Positions 49,031 to 59,606 of a stretch of DNA of 64,000 bases are shown here, piece after piece. The notes below the pieces were generated by a model that saw only the letters and a list, made by a program, of their open reading frames with translations, was not told the DNA's origin and made no database searches. Positions within the stretch are counted from its first letter, which is position 1. Each line of letters opens with the position of its first letter. The position numbers were made by a program, and so were the translations under genes. Source of the DNA: Rhodoferax sp. (GTDB lineage Bacteria > Pseudomonadota > Gammaproteobacteria > Burkholderiales > Burkholderiaceae_C); assembly GCF_025354435.1 (NCBI RefSeq), contig NZ_JANXMU010000032.1, forward strand, positions 163,526-227,525, in the 5' to 3' direction.

Positions 49031-49868
49031 AAAACACGACCATGGACGCAAGCAGGCAATAGATACCAAAAAGATACCAACGCTCATGCGCCAGCCAGCT
49101 GGAAAGCCAGCGCAAAGCCAGCAAGCCCGACACAAAGCTCATCGCCATACCCAACAGGCTGGGCACCAGCAGGTGCAGCACGCTGGCACCGGCACCACTG
49201 GCCAGAGGCATCTTTAAAAAGCGATAGCCTTCCTTCACGATCACGGCTGGGGTCAGCACCACGGCCAGTGCAAAGCTGAACGCTTCTGCCCGCACCCGCG
49301 CCACTCCCAGAGCGAGGCCGGTTGAAATGGTGGCACCCGAACGCGACAGACCACGAAACGGCAGGCAAATGCCCTGCACCGCCCCCACCACGCCCGCACT
49401 GCGCACGGTCAGTGGGCCACCGGTGTCGCCTTTGCGCGTGTTGCCAAAAGCCGAGTACAAAATTAACAACCCGGTAACGGCCAACCCAGCGGCCATGATC
49501 TGCGGATTGCCAAACAGGTGTTCGATCTCAAAGGCCGGGTTGTTCGCGGCATACAGGTGTTTGATGATTTGCAATAGCGTCAGACCGACGATGCCGGTCA
49601 ACACGGTGGCCACCACCAGATGGAGGCCGTTGGTCCGCAAGGCCCGGGCCGATGCGAAGTAGGTACTGCGCCAGGTGCGCCAAAAGTACACGATCACCGC
49701 GAACATCGTGCCCGTGTGCAGCATCACCAGCAAGAGCGTCATTTCGGGAGAGGTGGGGTCCAGACCCATCAACTTCTCCGCCATGATGACGTGGGCCGAG
49801 CTGGACACCGGAAGCAGTTCGCAGATACCTTGCACAAACGCAAGGACCAGCACATTCAATAAGGTCAT
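49020..49868 (-). CDS. uppP: undecaprenyl-diphosphatase (BacA family)
   Basis: An integral membrane phosphatase that recycles the C55 lipid carrier of cell-wall synthesis. The conserved blocks are slightly atypical: GICELLPVSSSAHV instead of the common G-x-x-E-F-LPVSSSGH, and FRGLSRSGATISTGLALG. The catalytic Glu, Ser/His and Arg positions are kept. The ATG at 49868 gives 282 residues; an upstream ATG at 49973 adds 35 non-membrane residues. First gene of the hflK2-hflC2-terC operon. Confidence 0.88.
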   Translation of the reverse strand: MTLLNVLVLAFVQGICELLPVSSSAHVIMAEKLMGLDPTSPEMTLLLVMLHTGTMFAVIVYFWRTWRSTYFASARALRTNGLHLVVATVLTGIVGLTLLQIIKHLYAANNPAFEIEHLFGNPQIMAAGLAVTGLLILYSAFGNTRKGDTGGPLTVRSAGVVGAVQGICLPFRGLSRSGATISTGLALGVARVRAEAFSFALAVVLTPAVIVKEGYRFLKMPLASGAGASVLHLLVPSLLGMAMSFVSGLLALRWLSSWLAHERWYLFGIYCLLASMVVFFVG

Positions 49869-50007
49869 GGGGGTGGGTGGCAGAGAAATACTACGGCAGA
49901 CGCAGCGAACGAGACCCTGGCAGAGTCCCTGGAATTTTCCGAATTCTAGAGGTGGTTTTCGTCTGTAAAGCAATCTTTACTGCGGCCATGTCAGCGCATA
50001 CAGGCGA

Positions 50008-50044
50008 AAAAAAGCACCTAGCTGCTGGCGCTAAGTGCTTTGAT
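50008..50044 (-). terminator. intrinsic terminator of tRNA-Val
   Basis: AAAGCAC (50011-50017) and GTGCTTT (50035-50041) form a hairpin. On the minus strand it is followed by seven T residues, directly downstream of the tRNA. The inner sequence CTAGCTGCTGGCGCTA resembles the core of the dispersed palindromic family. Confidence 0.7.
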
Positions 50045-50050
50045 TTGATT

Positions 50051-50125
50051 TGGTGGGCGATGCAAGTTTCGAACTTGCGACCCCTGCAGTGTGAATGCAG
50101 TGCTCTACCCCTGAGCTAATCGCCC
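50051..50125 (-). tRNA. valT: tRNA-Val (anticodon CAC)
   Basis: A 75-base cloverleaf with encoded CCA (TGG at 50051-50053 on the plus strand). The acceptor GGGCGAT pairs with ATCGCCC. The anticodon stem CTGCA/TGCAG closes the loop TTCACAC, giving CAC, which reads GTG. The T arm has TTCGAAA. All stems are fully paired. Confidence 0.96.
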
Positions 50126-50175
50126 TGATATTCGTTAGATTACGACTTGTTAATCGCTATCAGGTTAGCTTCGAA

Positions 50176-50889
50176 TTATACAACATCTTTTTCAAGGATT
50201 CGCCAAACCGTCTTGCCGCCGCTCGATTTATCGAGTTGTTTCAGCAAGTCCTGGTGGGCAGTGGCTTCTTCTTCGCTGATGTGCAGCACGGGCAGCACAA
50301 AGCCGCTCAGGTCCATCTGCGGCACAGTGGCGACGGTGGTGTCTTCATCGCCCACATCAATCAGCAGCGCATCTTGGCCGCGCGTGAGGTTGATGTAGAC
50401 CTGCGACAGCAGCTCGGCATCCAGCAAAGCGCCGTGCACGTCGCGGCCCGAACGGTCCACTTCCAGCCGGTCGCACAGGGCATCGAGCGAATTGCGCTTG
50501 CCCGGGTAGAGCTCCTTGGCCATGGCCAAGGTGTCGATCACGCCGCTGACAAAATGCTTCAGCGGCGGCTTGCCCAAGCGCTCCAGCTCTTTGTTAAGAA
50601 AGCCAACGTCGAACGCCGCGTTGTGGATGACCAGCTCGGCATCCTGGCAGTAGGCCAAAAACGCGTCCACGATCTCGGCGAACTTGGGCTTGTCGCGCAA
50701 GAATTCGGTGGTGATGCCGTGCACCCGCAGCGCGTCTTCGTGGCTGTCGCGCTCGGGGTTGATGTAGTGGTGGAAATGGTGGCCGGTGAGCTTGCGGTTG
50801 AGCAGCTCGACGCAGCCAATTTCCAGCACGCGGTCGCCGCCCGCCGCCGACAGGCCGGTGGTTTCGGTATCCAGAATGATTTGGCGCAT
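50176..50889 (-). CDS. dnaQ: DNA polymerase III epsilon subunit
   Basis: The 3'-5' proofreading exonuclease. The catalytic acids sit in ILDTETTGL (Asp 7, Glu 9), VIHNAAFDVGFL and HGALLDAELLSQVY. The C-terminal tail that binds the alpha subunit is present. 237 residues. It lies upstream of tRNA-Val on the same strand and is separated from fdx by a repeat. Confidence 0.95.
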   Translation of the reverse strand: MRQIILDTETTGLSAAGGDRVLEIGCVELLNRKLTGHHFHHYINPERDSHEDALRVHGITTEFLRDKPKFAEIVDAFLAYCQDAELVIHNAAFDVGFLNKELERLGKPPLKHFVSGVIDTLAMAKELYPGKRNSLDALCDRLEVDRSGRDVHGALLDAELLSQVYINLTRGQDALLIDVGDEDTTVATVPQMDLSGFVLPVLHISEEEATAHQDLLKQLDKSSGGKTVWRILEKDVV

Positions 50890-50892
50890 AAC

Positions 50893-50947
50893 TATCTTTT
50901 TAATAGCTGCTAGTGCAGGCAGTACCTGCGCTAGCGGCCGTTTTTAT
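50893..50947. repeat. dispersed palindromic element between dnaQ and fdx
   Basis: CTAGTGCAGG and CCTGCGCTAG form arms with one mismatch around CAGTA. AATAGCTG precedes and CGGCCGTTTTTA follows. The T-run on the plus side is opposite to the flanking genes. It separates the isc operon from dnaQ and takes the place where iscX is found in some genomes. Confidence 0.7.
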
Positions 50948-51285
50948 CAATGAAGTTCTTTGGCGTGGTTCACTGTGTATTTGGGGATTTCCACGGTCAC
51001 GTTTTGCTGGCTCAGGAACGCCTGGCAGCCCAAACGCGACTGCGGCTCCAGGCCCCAGGCGCGGTCCAACAGGTCTTCTTCATTTTCGTCGAGCTCGCCC
51101 AGTGACTGGAAGCCCTCGCGCACAATAACGTGGCAGGTAGTGCAGGCACAACTCATGTCGCAGGCGTGCTCGATGTTGATGTGGTTGTCCAGCATGGCTT
51201 CGCAGATCGAGGTGCCCGCGGGCGCGCTGATCTCGGCACCTTGCGGGCAGTATTCGGGGTGGGGCAGGATTTTGATGATGGGCAT
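50947..51285 (-). CDS. fdx: ISC-system 2Fe-2S ferredoxin
   Basis: An adrenodoxin-type ferredoxin that supplies electrons for iron-sulfur assembly. The cluster cysteines are in HACDMSCACTTCHV and a final Cys in RLGCQAF. 112 residues. It follows hscA by one base and is the last gene of the operon. Confidence 0.96.
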   Translation of the reverse strand: MPIIKILPHPEYCPQGAEISAPAGTSICEAMLDNHINIEHACDMSCACTTCHVIVREGFQSLGELDENEEDLLDRAWGLEPQSRLGCQAFLSQQNVTVEIPKYTVNHAKELH

Positions 51286-51286
51286 G

Positions 51287-53143
51287 TCAGAGGGTCTCGA
51301 TGTTCTTGCCGGACAGGGCGTGCTGGATACCCCGGTTCATGCGGGCAGCGGCGAAGGCTTCGGTGCCGTCGGCCAGTTTTTTGGTGGCGGCTTCGACCAG
51401 CTTGGCATCGGTGAGCAGCTTGGCTTGGACCAGTTCGGCTCGCAGCGCCTCCACTAAGGCCCGCTCGGCATCCGACAGCAAATCGCCGTCGGCCGCCAGC
51501 GCGCTTTGGGTGGCCAGCAGCATGCGGTCGGCATCCACGCGGGCCTCGACTAGGGCACGAGCCTGCATGTCTTGGGCGGCAGTATGGAAGCTGTCTTGCA
51601 GCATCTGGGCGATCTGCTCGTCGCTCAGGCCGTAGCTGGGCTTGACGGTGATGTGTGCTTCCACGCCGCTGCCCTGCTCTTTCGCGGCCACGCTGAGCAG
51701 GCCGTCGGCATCCACCGTGAATGTGACGCGGATGCGCGCTGCGCCTGCGGCCATAGGCGGAATGCCGCGCAGCTCGAAGCGGGCCAGGCTGCGGCAGTCG
51801 GCCACCAGATCGCGCTCGCCCTGCACCACGTGCAAGGCCAGGGCCGTCTGGCCGTCCTGGTAGGTGGTGAAATCCTGCGCCATCGCGGTGGGAATGGTCT
51901 GGTTGCGCGGCACGATGCGCTCGACCAAGCCGCCCATGGTCTCAATGCCCAGCGACAGCGGAATTACGTCCAGCAGCAGCAAGTCCCCTGCCCCGCTGTT
52001 GCCCGCCAACTGGTTGGCCTGGATGGCAGCCCCCAGAGCGACGACTTCGTCCGGGTTCAGGTTGGTGAGCGGCGCACGGCTAAAGAAGTCGGCCACGGCG
52101 CGCTGGATCTGCGGCATGCGGGTGGAGCCGCCGACCATCACCGTGCCCTGCACTTCGTCCACGGTCAACTTAGCATCGCGCAGCGCCTTCCGCACGGCGG
52201 CCATGGTCCGGGCGGTGAGGTGAGCGGTAGCTGCTTCAAAGTCGGATTTTTTAACGTCAAATCCAATGCTAGCACTGGACAGATTTGCACGAATAGCTAC
52301 TAAATTCGTAGCAGACAGGGCTTCCTTGCAGGCGCGGGCTGCGGCATTCAAAGCCACTTTGTCGGATGCAGTGACCGCCTGCTGGCCAGTTTGGGCCAAC
52401 ACCCAGTCGGCCAGTGCGCGGTCGTAGTCGTCGCCGCCCAGGGCCGCGTCGCCGCCGGTGGCAATCACCTCGAACACGCCCTGGCTCAGGCGCAGGATGC
52501 TGATGTCGAAGGTTCCGCCGCCCAGGTCGTACACCGCATAAATACCTTCACTGCCGTTGTCCAGCCCGTAGGCGATGGCCGCGGCCGTGGGCTCGTTGAT
52601 CAGGCGCAGCACATTCAAACCGGCGAGTTGCGCCGCGTCCTTCGTGGCCTGGCGCTGGGCATCGTCGAAGTAGGCAGGCACGGTGATGACCGCGCCGTAC
52701 ACGTCGTCCAGAAAGCTGTCTTCGGCCCGGAAACGCAGGGTCGCCAGGATCTCGGCACTGACCTCCACTGGAGACTTTTCGCCATGCGCGGTCTGCAGGC
52801 CGACCATGCCGGGCTTGTCAATGAACACGTAGGGCAGCTTTTCGCGCTGGGCGATGTCGGCTAGGCCGCGGCCCATGAAACGCTTGACGGAGGCAATGGT
52901 GTTTTCGGGGTCGCTGGCCTGGGCGGCCAAGGCGTCATGGCCGATCTGGCGTTTGTCGCCCGCCAGGTAGCGCACCACGCTGGGCAGAATCACGCGGCCC
53001 TGGTCGTCGGGCAGACAGACGGCTTCGCCGCTAAGCACGGTGGCGACCAGCGAGTGGGTGGTGCCGAGGTCGATGCCGACGGCATGGCGACGCTGGTGCG
53101 GGTCGGGCGACTGGCCGGGTTCGGAAATTTGAAGAAGCGCCAT
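51287..53143 (-). CDS. hscA: Fe-S assembly Hsp70 chaperone HscA
   Basis: A specialised Hsp70 that, with HscB, releases clusters from IscU. The ATPase domain has [27 protein letters not shown] and [14 protein letters not shown]. The substrate-binding domain starts near [18 protein letters not shown]. 618 residues. Residues about 279-302 ([20 protein letters not shown]) are encoded by an A/T-rich stretch related to the intergenic palindrome family. They replace a region that is variable in HscA, so function is probably kept. Confidence 0.96.
   Translation of the reverse strand: MALLQISEPGQSPDPHQRRHAVGIDLGTTHSLVATVLSGEAVCLPDDQGRVILPSVVRYLAGDKRQIGHDALAAQASDPENTIASVKRFMGRGLADIAQREKLPYVFIDKPGMVGLQTAHGEKSPVEVSAEILATLRFRAEDSFLDDVYGAVITVPAYFDDAQRQATKDAAQLAGLNVLRLINEPTAAAIAYGLDNGSEGIYAVYDLGGGTFDISILRLSQGVFEVIATGGDAALGGDDYDRALADWVLAQTGQQAVTASDKVALNAAARACKEALSATNLVAIRANLSSASIGFDVKKSDFEAATAHLTARTMAAVRKALRDAKLTVDEVQGTVMVGGSTRMPQIQRAVADFFSRAPLTNLNPDEVVALGAAIQANQLAGNSGAGDLLLLDVIPLSLGIETMGGLVERIVPRNQTIPTAMAQDFTTYQDGQTALALHVVQGERDLVADCRSLARFELRGIPPMAAGAARIRVTFTVDADGLLSVAAKEQGSGVEAHITVKPSYGLSDEQIAQMLQDSFHTAAQDMQARALVEARVDADRMLLATQSALAADGDLLSDAERALVEALRAELVQAKLLTDAKLVEAATKKLADGTEAFAAARMNRGIQHALSGKNIETL
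52245..52317. repeat. dispersed palindromic element inside hscA
   Basis: On the plus strand, AAATCCAATGCTAGC is followed by AATAGCTACTAAATTCGTAGC and AGACA. The right part matches copy 1 (AGTAGCTACATATTTTGTAGC) at about 20 of 26 ungapped positions. The reading frame is open throughout. Base use is markedly A/T-richer than the rest of hscA. Confidence 0.55.
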
Positions 53144-53169
53144 GGAATTTTTCAGTTAATCGCGAATTG

Positions 53170-53682
53170 TCACAGGGAGTCGATGGCATCGTCCACGTCG
53201 CGGGCAAAGCGCTCGATGAACATCAGGGCGCGGACCTGCTGGGCGGCGGCGGCGTAGTCATGGACGACGTCCAGCAGCCGAGCGCATTGGGCTAGGCCAT
53301 CACGGCGCGCTTGCAGCACTTCGGTGTTCAAAGCCTCCAGTGCGGCGGCGCTGCTGGCATCGTCCAGAGCCTCGCGCCACTCCATCTGCTGCACCAAGAA
53401 TGCGGTGGGCATGGCGGTGTTGTTTTCGGCTTGGATGGGCGCGCCATGGAGCTCGCACAGGTAGGCTGCGCGCTTGAGCGGGTCTTTCAGCCGCGCCCAG
53501 GCTTCGTTGATGCGCACTGACCACTGCATGGCCACGCGCTGCACCGCGCCGGCCTGGGCAGCAAAGCGGTCCGGGTGCGCTTCGCGTTGCAAGGCCTGCC
53601 AGCGGGTCTGCATGGCGGCGTGGTCCTGCGTGAACTGCACGGGGATTTCAAACAGCTCGAAGTCGTTGGATTGGAGGTTCAT
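53170..53682 (-). CDS. hscB: Fe-S assembly J-domain co-chaperone HscB
   Basis: Stimulates the HscA ATPase and delivers IscU. The J domain begins DFELFEIPVQFTQDHAAM, and the HPD motif is in REAHPDRFAAQ near residue 34. A C-terminal three-helix IscU-binding domain follows. The ATG at 53682 gives 170 residues; an upstream start would add a long unrelated N-terminus. Confidence 0.94.
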   Translation of the reverse strand: MNLQSNDFELFEIPVQFTQDHAAMQTRWQALQREAHPDRFAAQAGAVQRVAMQWSVRINEAWARLKDPLKRAAYLCELHGAPIQAENNTAMPTAFLVQQMEWREALDDASSAAALEALNTEVLQARRDGLAQCARLLDVVHDYAAAAQQVRALMFIERFARDVDDAIDSL

Positions 53683-53753
53683 ACATGCCAAGAAAAAACC
53701 GCCGGGGCTAGCAGGCTGCTCAGCTCGGGCGGTTAGTGTTCGGAGCGCTGCCG

Positions 53754-54077
53754 TTAGATTCGGAAGCTCTCTCCGCAGCCACATTTATCGCGCTCGTTGG
53801 GGTTTTCGAACTTAAAGCCTTCGTTCAGGCCTTCGCGCACAAAGTCGAGCTGCGTACCGTCGATGTAGACCAGGCTTTTCGGATCGACCAGCACCTTCAC
53901 GCCGTGGCCTTCGAAGATCACGTCTTCGGGGGCGAACTCGTCTACGTACTCCAGCTTGTAGGCCAGGCCCGAGCAACCCGTGGTTTTGACGCCCAGGCGA
54001 ACGCCCACACCCTTGCCACGTTTGGCCAAGTAGCGGGTGACGTGCCGGGCAGCGGCCTCAGTCAGCGTGACAGCCAT
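53754..54077 (-). CDS. iscA: iron-sulfur cluster assembly protein IscA
   Basis: An A-type carrier with the three conserved cysteines: [12 protein letters not shown] and CGCGESF at the end. 107 residues. The gap to iscU is two bases. Confidence 0.96.
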   Translation of the reverse strand: MAVTLTEAAARHVTRYLAKRGKGVGVRLGVKTTGCSGLAYKLEYVDEFAPEDVIFEGHGVKVLVDPKSLVYIDGTQLDFVREGLNEGFKFENPNERDKCGCGESFRI

Positions 54078-54079
54078 GT

Positions 54080-54484
54080 TCAGTGGACCTGGGCAGCCGC
54101 CGCAGCGTGTTTTTGCTTGTAGTCATTGACCGCAGCCTTGATGGCATCTTCGGCCAGGATGGAGCAGTGGATCTTGACCGGGGGCAACGCCAACTCTTCG
54201 GCGATCTGGCTGTTTTTCAGCGCAGCCGCTTCGTCCAGGGTTTTGCCCTTGACCCATTCGGTAACCAGCGAGCTGGACGCGATAGCCGAGCCGCAACCGT
54301 AGGTCTTGAAACGTGCATCTTCGATCACGCCGGTGACGGGGTTGACCTTGATCTGCAACTTCATCACGTCGCCGCAAGCCGGTGCGCCGACCATGCCGGT
54401 ACCTACGCTGTCGTCGCCTTTTTCAAACGAGCCGACGTTGCGGGGGTTTTCATAGTGGTCAACCACTTTTTCAGAATAAGCCAT
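54080..54484 (-). CDS. iscU: iron-sulfur cluster scaffold IscU
   Basis: The scaffold on which clusters are built. Conserved cysteines lie in [21 protein letters not shown] and [15 protein letters not shown], with the HscA-recognition LPPVK beside the last. 134 residues. Confidence 0.97.
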   Translation of the reverse strand: MAYSEKVVDHYENPRNVGSFEKGDDSVGTGMVGAPACGDVMKLQIKVNPVTGVIEDARFKTYGCGSAIASSSLVTEWVKGKTLDEAAALKNSQIAEELALPPVKIHCSILAEDAIKAAVNDYKQKHAAAAAQVH

Positions 54485-54508
54485 GGTGTTTTACCTCTTC
54501 AATTCAAA

Positions 54509-55726
54509 TCAATGTGCGGACCATTGGATGGTGCTGATATCGATACCATCTTGGTACATTTCCCACAAAGGGCTCAGGTCGCGCAGCTTGGCCACGTTGA
54601 CCTTGATGGTATCGACCGCGTAGTCGATGTCGGCTTCGGTGGTCCAGCGGCCAATAGTCATGCGCAGGCTGCTGTGGGCCAGCTCATCGCTGCGGCCCAG
54701 GGCGCGCAACACGTAACTGGGTTCCAGGCTCGCGGATGTGCACGCCGAACCGCTGGAAACCGCCAAGCCCTTGATGCCCATGATCAGCGACTCGCCTTCG
54801 ACGTAGTTGAAACTCATGTTCAGGTTGTGCGGCACGCGTTGCGTTTCATGGCCGTTAATGAACACCTGTTCCACATCTTTCAAACCGGCCAACATGCGGT
54901 CGTGCAATGCTTGGATACGGACGTTTTCCACTGCCATTTCTTCCTTGGCGATGCGGTAAGCCTCGCCCATGCCGACGATCTGGTGCGTGGGCAAGGTGCC
55001 AGAGCGCATGCCGCGCTCGTGGCCACCGCCGTGCATTTGCGCTTCCAGGCGGATGCGTGGCTTGCGGCGCACGAACAGCGCGCCTATGCCTTTAGGGCCG
55101 TAGGTTTTGTGCGAGGTCAGGCTCATCAGATCGACGGGCATTTTCGACAAATCGAATTCGACGCGACCCGTGGCTTGCGCGGCATCCGAGTGGAAGATCA
55201 CCCCCTTTTCGCGGCAGATGGCACCGATGGCGGCGATGTCCTGGATCACGCCGATTTCGTTGTTCACGAACATCACGCTGGCCAGGATGGTGTCGGGGCG
55301 GATGGCCGCCTTGAAGGCGTCCAAATCGACCAAGCCATCGGCCTGCACGTCCAGGTAGGTGACTTCAAAACCTTGGCGCTCCAGTTCGCGGCAGGTATCA
55401 AGCACGGCTTTGTGCTCGGTCTTGACTGTGATGATGTGCTTACCCTTGGTTTTGTAGAAATGCGCTGCGCCCTTGAGTGCCAGGTTGTTGGATTCGGTGG
55501 CACCCGAAGTCCAGACGATTTCACGCGGATCGGCACCGATCAAGGCAGCCACCTGTTCGCGGGCTTTTTCCACGGCGGCTTCGGCCTCCCAGCCCCATGC
55601 ATGGCTGCGCGACGCGGGGTTGCCGAAGTGTTCGCGCAACCAGGGAATCATGGCATCCACCACCCGCTCATCGCAAGGGTTGGTGGCGCTGTAATCCATG
55701 TAAATGGGGAAGTGTGGGGTATCCAT
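54509..55726 (-). CDS. iscS: cysteine desulfurase IscS
   Basis: A PLP enzyme that takes sulfur from cysteine for IscU and tRNA thiolation. [19 protein letters not shown] opens the fold, [18 protein letters not shown] contains the PLP lysine, and [17 protein letters not shown] carries the active-site cysteine. 405 residues. Confidence 0.97.
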   Translation of the reverse strand: MDTPHFPIYMDYSATNPCDERVVDAMIPWLREHFGNPASRSHAWGWEAEAAVEKAREQVAALIGADPREIVWTSGATESNNLALKGAAHFYKTKGKHIITVKTEHKAVLDTCRELERQGFEVTYLDVQADGLVDLDAFKAAIRPDTILASVMFVNNEIGVIQDIAAIGAICREKGVIFHSDAAQATGRVEFDLSKMPVDLMSLTSHKTYGPKGIGALFVRRKPRIRLEAQMHGGGHERGMRSGTLPTHQIVGMGEAYRIAKEEMAVENVRIQALHDRMLAGLKDVEQVFINGHETQRVPHNLNMSFNYVEGESLIMGIKGLAVSSGSACTSASLEPSYVLRALGRSDELAHSSLRMTIGRWTTEADIDYAVDTIKVNVAKLRDLSPLWEMYQDGIDISTIQWSAH

Positions 55727-55785
55727 TGGCTAGCTCTCAAAAACTTTTGGTGATGGCTGGCTTTTAAAAAAGCGCTGTTAAAAAA

Positions 55786-56322
55786 TCAGGATTTGGCAAA
55801 GACATTGCCGAGGGCGAACACCGAATTCGGTCCGGTGATGCGCATGGGCTTAACCACCGGCATGCTGGAAATAGCACGCTTGACCATGGGCTTGCTTTCG
55901 ATCTGCACGCCCTTGGCAAGTTGCTCGTCCACCAGCTTTTGCAAGCTCACGGAGTCCAGAAATTCGACCATGCGGGTGTTCAGCGAGGCCCATAGGTCGT
56001 GCGTCATGCAACGGCCAGCTTCGCCCAGACAGTTTTCCTTACCGCCACACTGGGTCGCGTCCATCGGCTCATCTACCGACACAATGATGTCGGCCACGGT
56101 GATGTCGGTGGCTTTACGGCCCAGGGTGTAGCCGCCGCCGGGTCCGCGGGTGGACTCGACCAGCTCATGGCGGCGCAGTTTGCCGAACAGTTGCTCTAGG
56201 TACGAGAGAGAAATTTGTTGCCGTTGGCTGATGGCCGCGAGCGTGACGGGGCCGTTATTCTGGCGCAGGGCCAGATCAATCATGGCAGTGACCGCAAAAC
56301 GGCCTTTAGTGGTGAGACGCAT
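55786..56322 (-). CDS. iscR: Fe-S cluster regulator IscR
   Basis: An Rrf2-family repressor that senses cluster supply with a 2Fe-2S cluster. The winged helix is N-terminal (MRLTTKGRFAVTAMIDLAL). Ligand cysteines are at 92, 98 and 105, with His 108 (CGGKENC, GRCMTH). The spacing after the second cysteine is one residue longer than in E. coli. 178 residues. First gene of the isc operon, with a leader of about 180 bases. Confidence 0.96.
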   Translation of the reverse strand: MRLTTKGRFAVTAMIDLALRQNNGPVTLAAISQRQQISLSYLEQLFGKLRRHELVESTRGPGGGYTLGRKATDITVADIIVSVDEPMDATQCGGKENCLGEAGRCMTHDLWASLNTRMVEFLDSVSLQKLVDEQLAKGVQIESKPMVKRAISSMPVVKPMRITGPNSVFALGNVFAKS

Positions 56323-56350
56323 CGCAAGCTCCTGTTTTAGTGGGCCTTGG

Positions 56351-56371
56351 GGCGCACGGTTGCCGTGCGCC
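56351..56371 (-). promoter_or_regulatory. perfect hairpin in the iscR leader
   Basis: GGCGCACGG (56351-56359) and CCGTGCGCC (56363-56371) form a 9-bp GC-rich stem with a 3-base loop. The hairpin ends 29 bases before the iscR ATG. There is no T-run, so it is not an ordinary terminator. It may stabilise or modulate translation of the leader. Next to it, TGTAGGCAGTAC is identical to a block of the dispersed palindromic family. Confidence 0.5.
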
Positions 56372-56499
56372 TCTTGTAGGCAGTACTGGGGTTACACATG
56401 GAACTAAAACCGGGTTTAGACAGTCTTACCTCCGCTTCCTCCAGCGTGCTTCCGTGTGTAAATCACGGTAGCCACCCTCAACTTCTGGTTTTTCTTTAT

Positions 56500-56548
56500 T
56501 GACAATAGTCATTATAGCAGAGAAACCTATCGAATTCGTCGGGTAACT
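56500..56548 (-). promoter_or_regulatory. probable iscR promoter with possible IscR site
   Basis: Read on the minus strand, a perfect TATAAT (56511-56516) has only a weak -35 (ACGAAT, 56534-56539). GTCGGGTA (56538-56545, plus strand) resembles the right half of a type 1 IscR site. A TGAC-AATA-GTCA palindrome (56500-56511) overlaps the -10 box. Autoregulation by IscR is expected from the family; the exact site is inferred. Confidence 0.5.
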
Positions 56549-56575
56549 ATACCGTCCAGTCTTATTTTAGAACGA

Positions 56576-58684
<2,109 letters not shown>

Positions 58685-58736
58685 GGGCAAAGATTCCAGA
58701 GCGACGGAAAACCCAACACTGTATAGGAATACAGGC

Positions 58737-59402
58737 TTACTTGCGCGGCTGCAGGGTTAAACCAATCAAACGCGACACCACGGCGGCCAAATAGATAACC
58801 CCGGTAAACATCTCCAGGCTGGCCAGTGAGCGCGCATGCGGGGTGATGGGAATCACATCGCCAATGCCGGTGCTGGACAGCAGCGCAAAGCTCAAAAACA
58901 TCAGCTCCGTCCAGGTGCGCGGCTGGTCGGCGTTCACCGCGGCGGCAAAGCAGCCAGGTTGCAGCGCCTGGGCCAGCACAAACAGATAGGTAAACGCCCA
59001 AGCCAGCAGGGTAAAGGTAGCACCTGCCGCAAACAGCTCGTCGGTGGTAGCGCGCTGGTCTTCCAGCATGTACCGGATGAGGCTGAACGCGGCGTAAAAG
59101 TAAAACATCGCCTCCAGCCCGGCCGACCAAGGCAGCAGCTGCGGCATGCCGTACAGAGCTTGCAGCGCCAGCAACACAATCGACGGCAGCGCAATGCACA
59201 CGCTGACCCAGGCCAGGCCCGGCGTGCTGCGCACCATGCGGGTGGTGACGGCCAGCACCACAATGCCAAACGCGCCAAAACCAATGCGGCCCGCGTCGGT
59301 GTTTTCAATAAACGGGTACAGCACCAGCCCCAGCAACTGCACCAGCAGCAAAATGGCAGACGGGTGGCGGCGGGTAGTGGCATAAAGGCGAAGGTAGCGC
59401 AT
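58737..59402 (-). CDS. ion channel-like membrane protein
   Basis: About 221 residues from [10 protein letters not shown], with five or six hydrophobic segments. The last two flank a pore-like loop, [26 protein letters not shown], which resembles the potassium channel filter T-V-G-Y-G-D but reads TGIGD. It therefore fits the two-TM ion-channel (Ion_trans_2) group, with uncertain selectivity. An ATG 16 codons upstream is possible. It lies between uvrB and the repeat before tyrB. Confidence 0.75.
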   Translation of the reverse strand: MRYLRLYATTRRHPSAILLLVQLLGLVLYPFIENTDAGRIGFGAFGIVVLAVTTRMVRSTPGLAWVSVCIALPSIVLLALQALYGMPQLLPWSAGLEAMFYFYAAFSLIRYMLEDQRATTDELFAAGATFTLLAWAFTYLFVLAQALQPGCFAAAVNADQPRTWTELMFLSFALLSSTGIGDVIPITPHARSLASLEMFTGVIYLAAVVSRLIGLTLQPRK

Positions 59403-59446
59403 GGGGCAGATTCTCCCGCACCGCACCAGCCGCATGAAAATACATG

Positions 59447-59505
59447 CCAAATCGGTCTCTAGCGTATATACAACCTACGCCAGTAGCTATTAAAACAATA
59501 GTATC
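59447..59505. repeat. dispersed palindromic element upstream of tyrB
   Basis: AAATCGGTCTCTAGCGTATA then ACAACCTACGCCAGTAGCTA and TTAAAACAATAGTATC. Arms TAGCGTA and TACGCCA are nearly complementary. It fills the divergent gap between the channel gene and tyrB, about 100 bases before the tyrB start. Confidence 0.7.
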
Positions 59506-59606
59506 CGACACAATGTCATACAGGGCCGACTGCCACGGCAGCTAAAATTCGAAACTGCCCGTAAACGCGGGCAAGCCGCTATTGACAACCCCCAAAGGAT
59601 TTTTCC

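Noticed and set aside
56404..56516. Small open frames in the iscR leader (for example a 19-codon GTG frame ending HAGGSGGKTV, and a 28-codon ATG frame) as possible leader peptides
   Set aside because: The ATG frame begins inside the -10 box and so cannot be read from that promoter. The GTG frame has only a weak ribosome site. Neither has a recognisable attenuator architecture.
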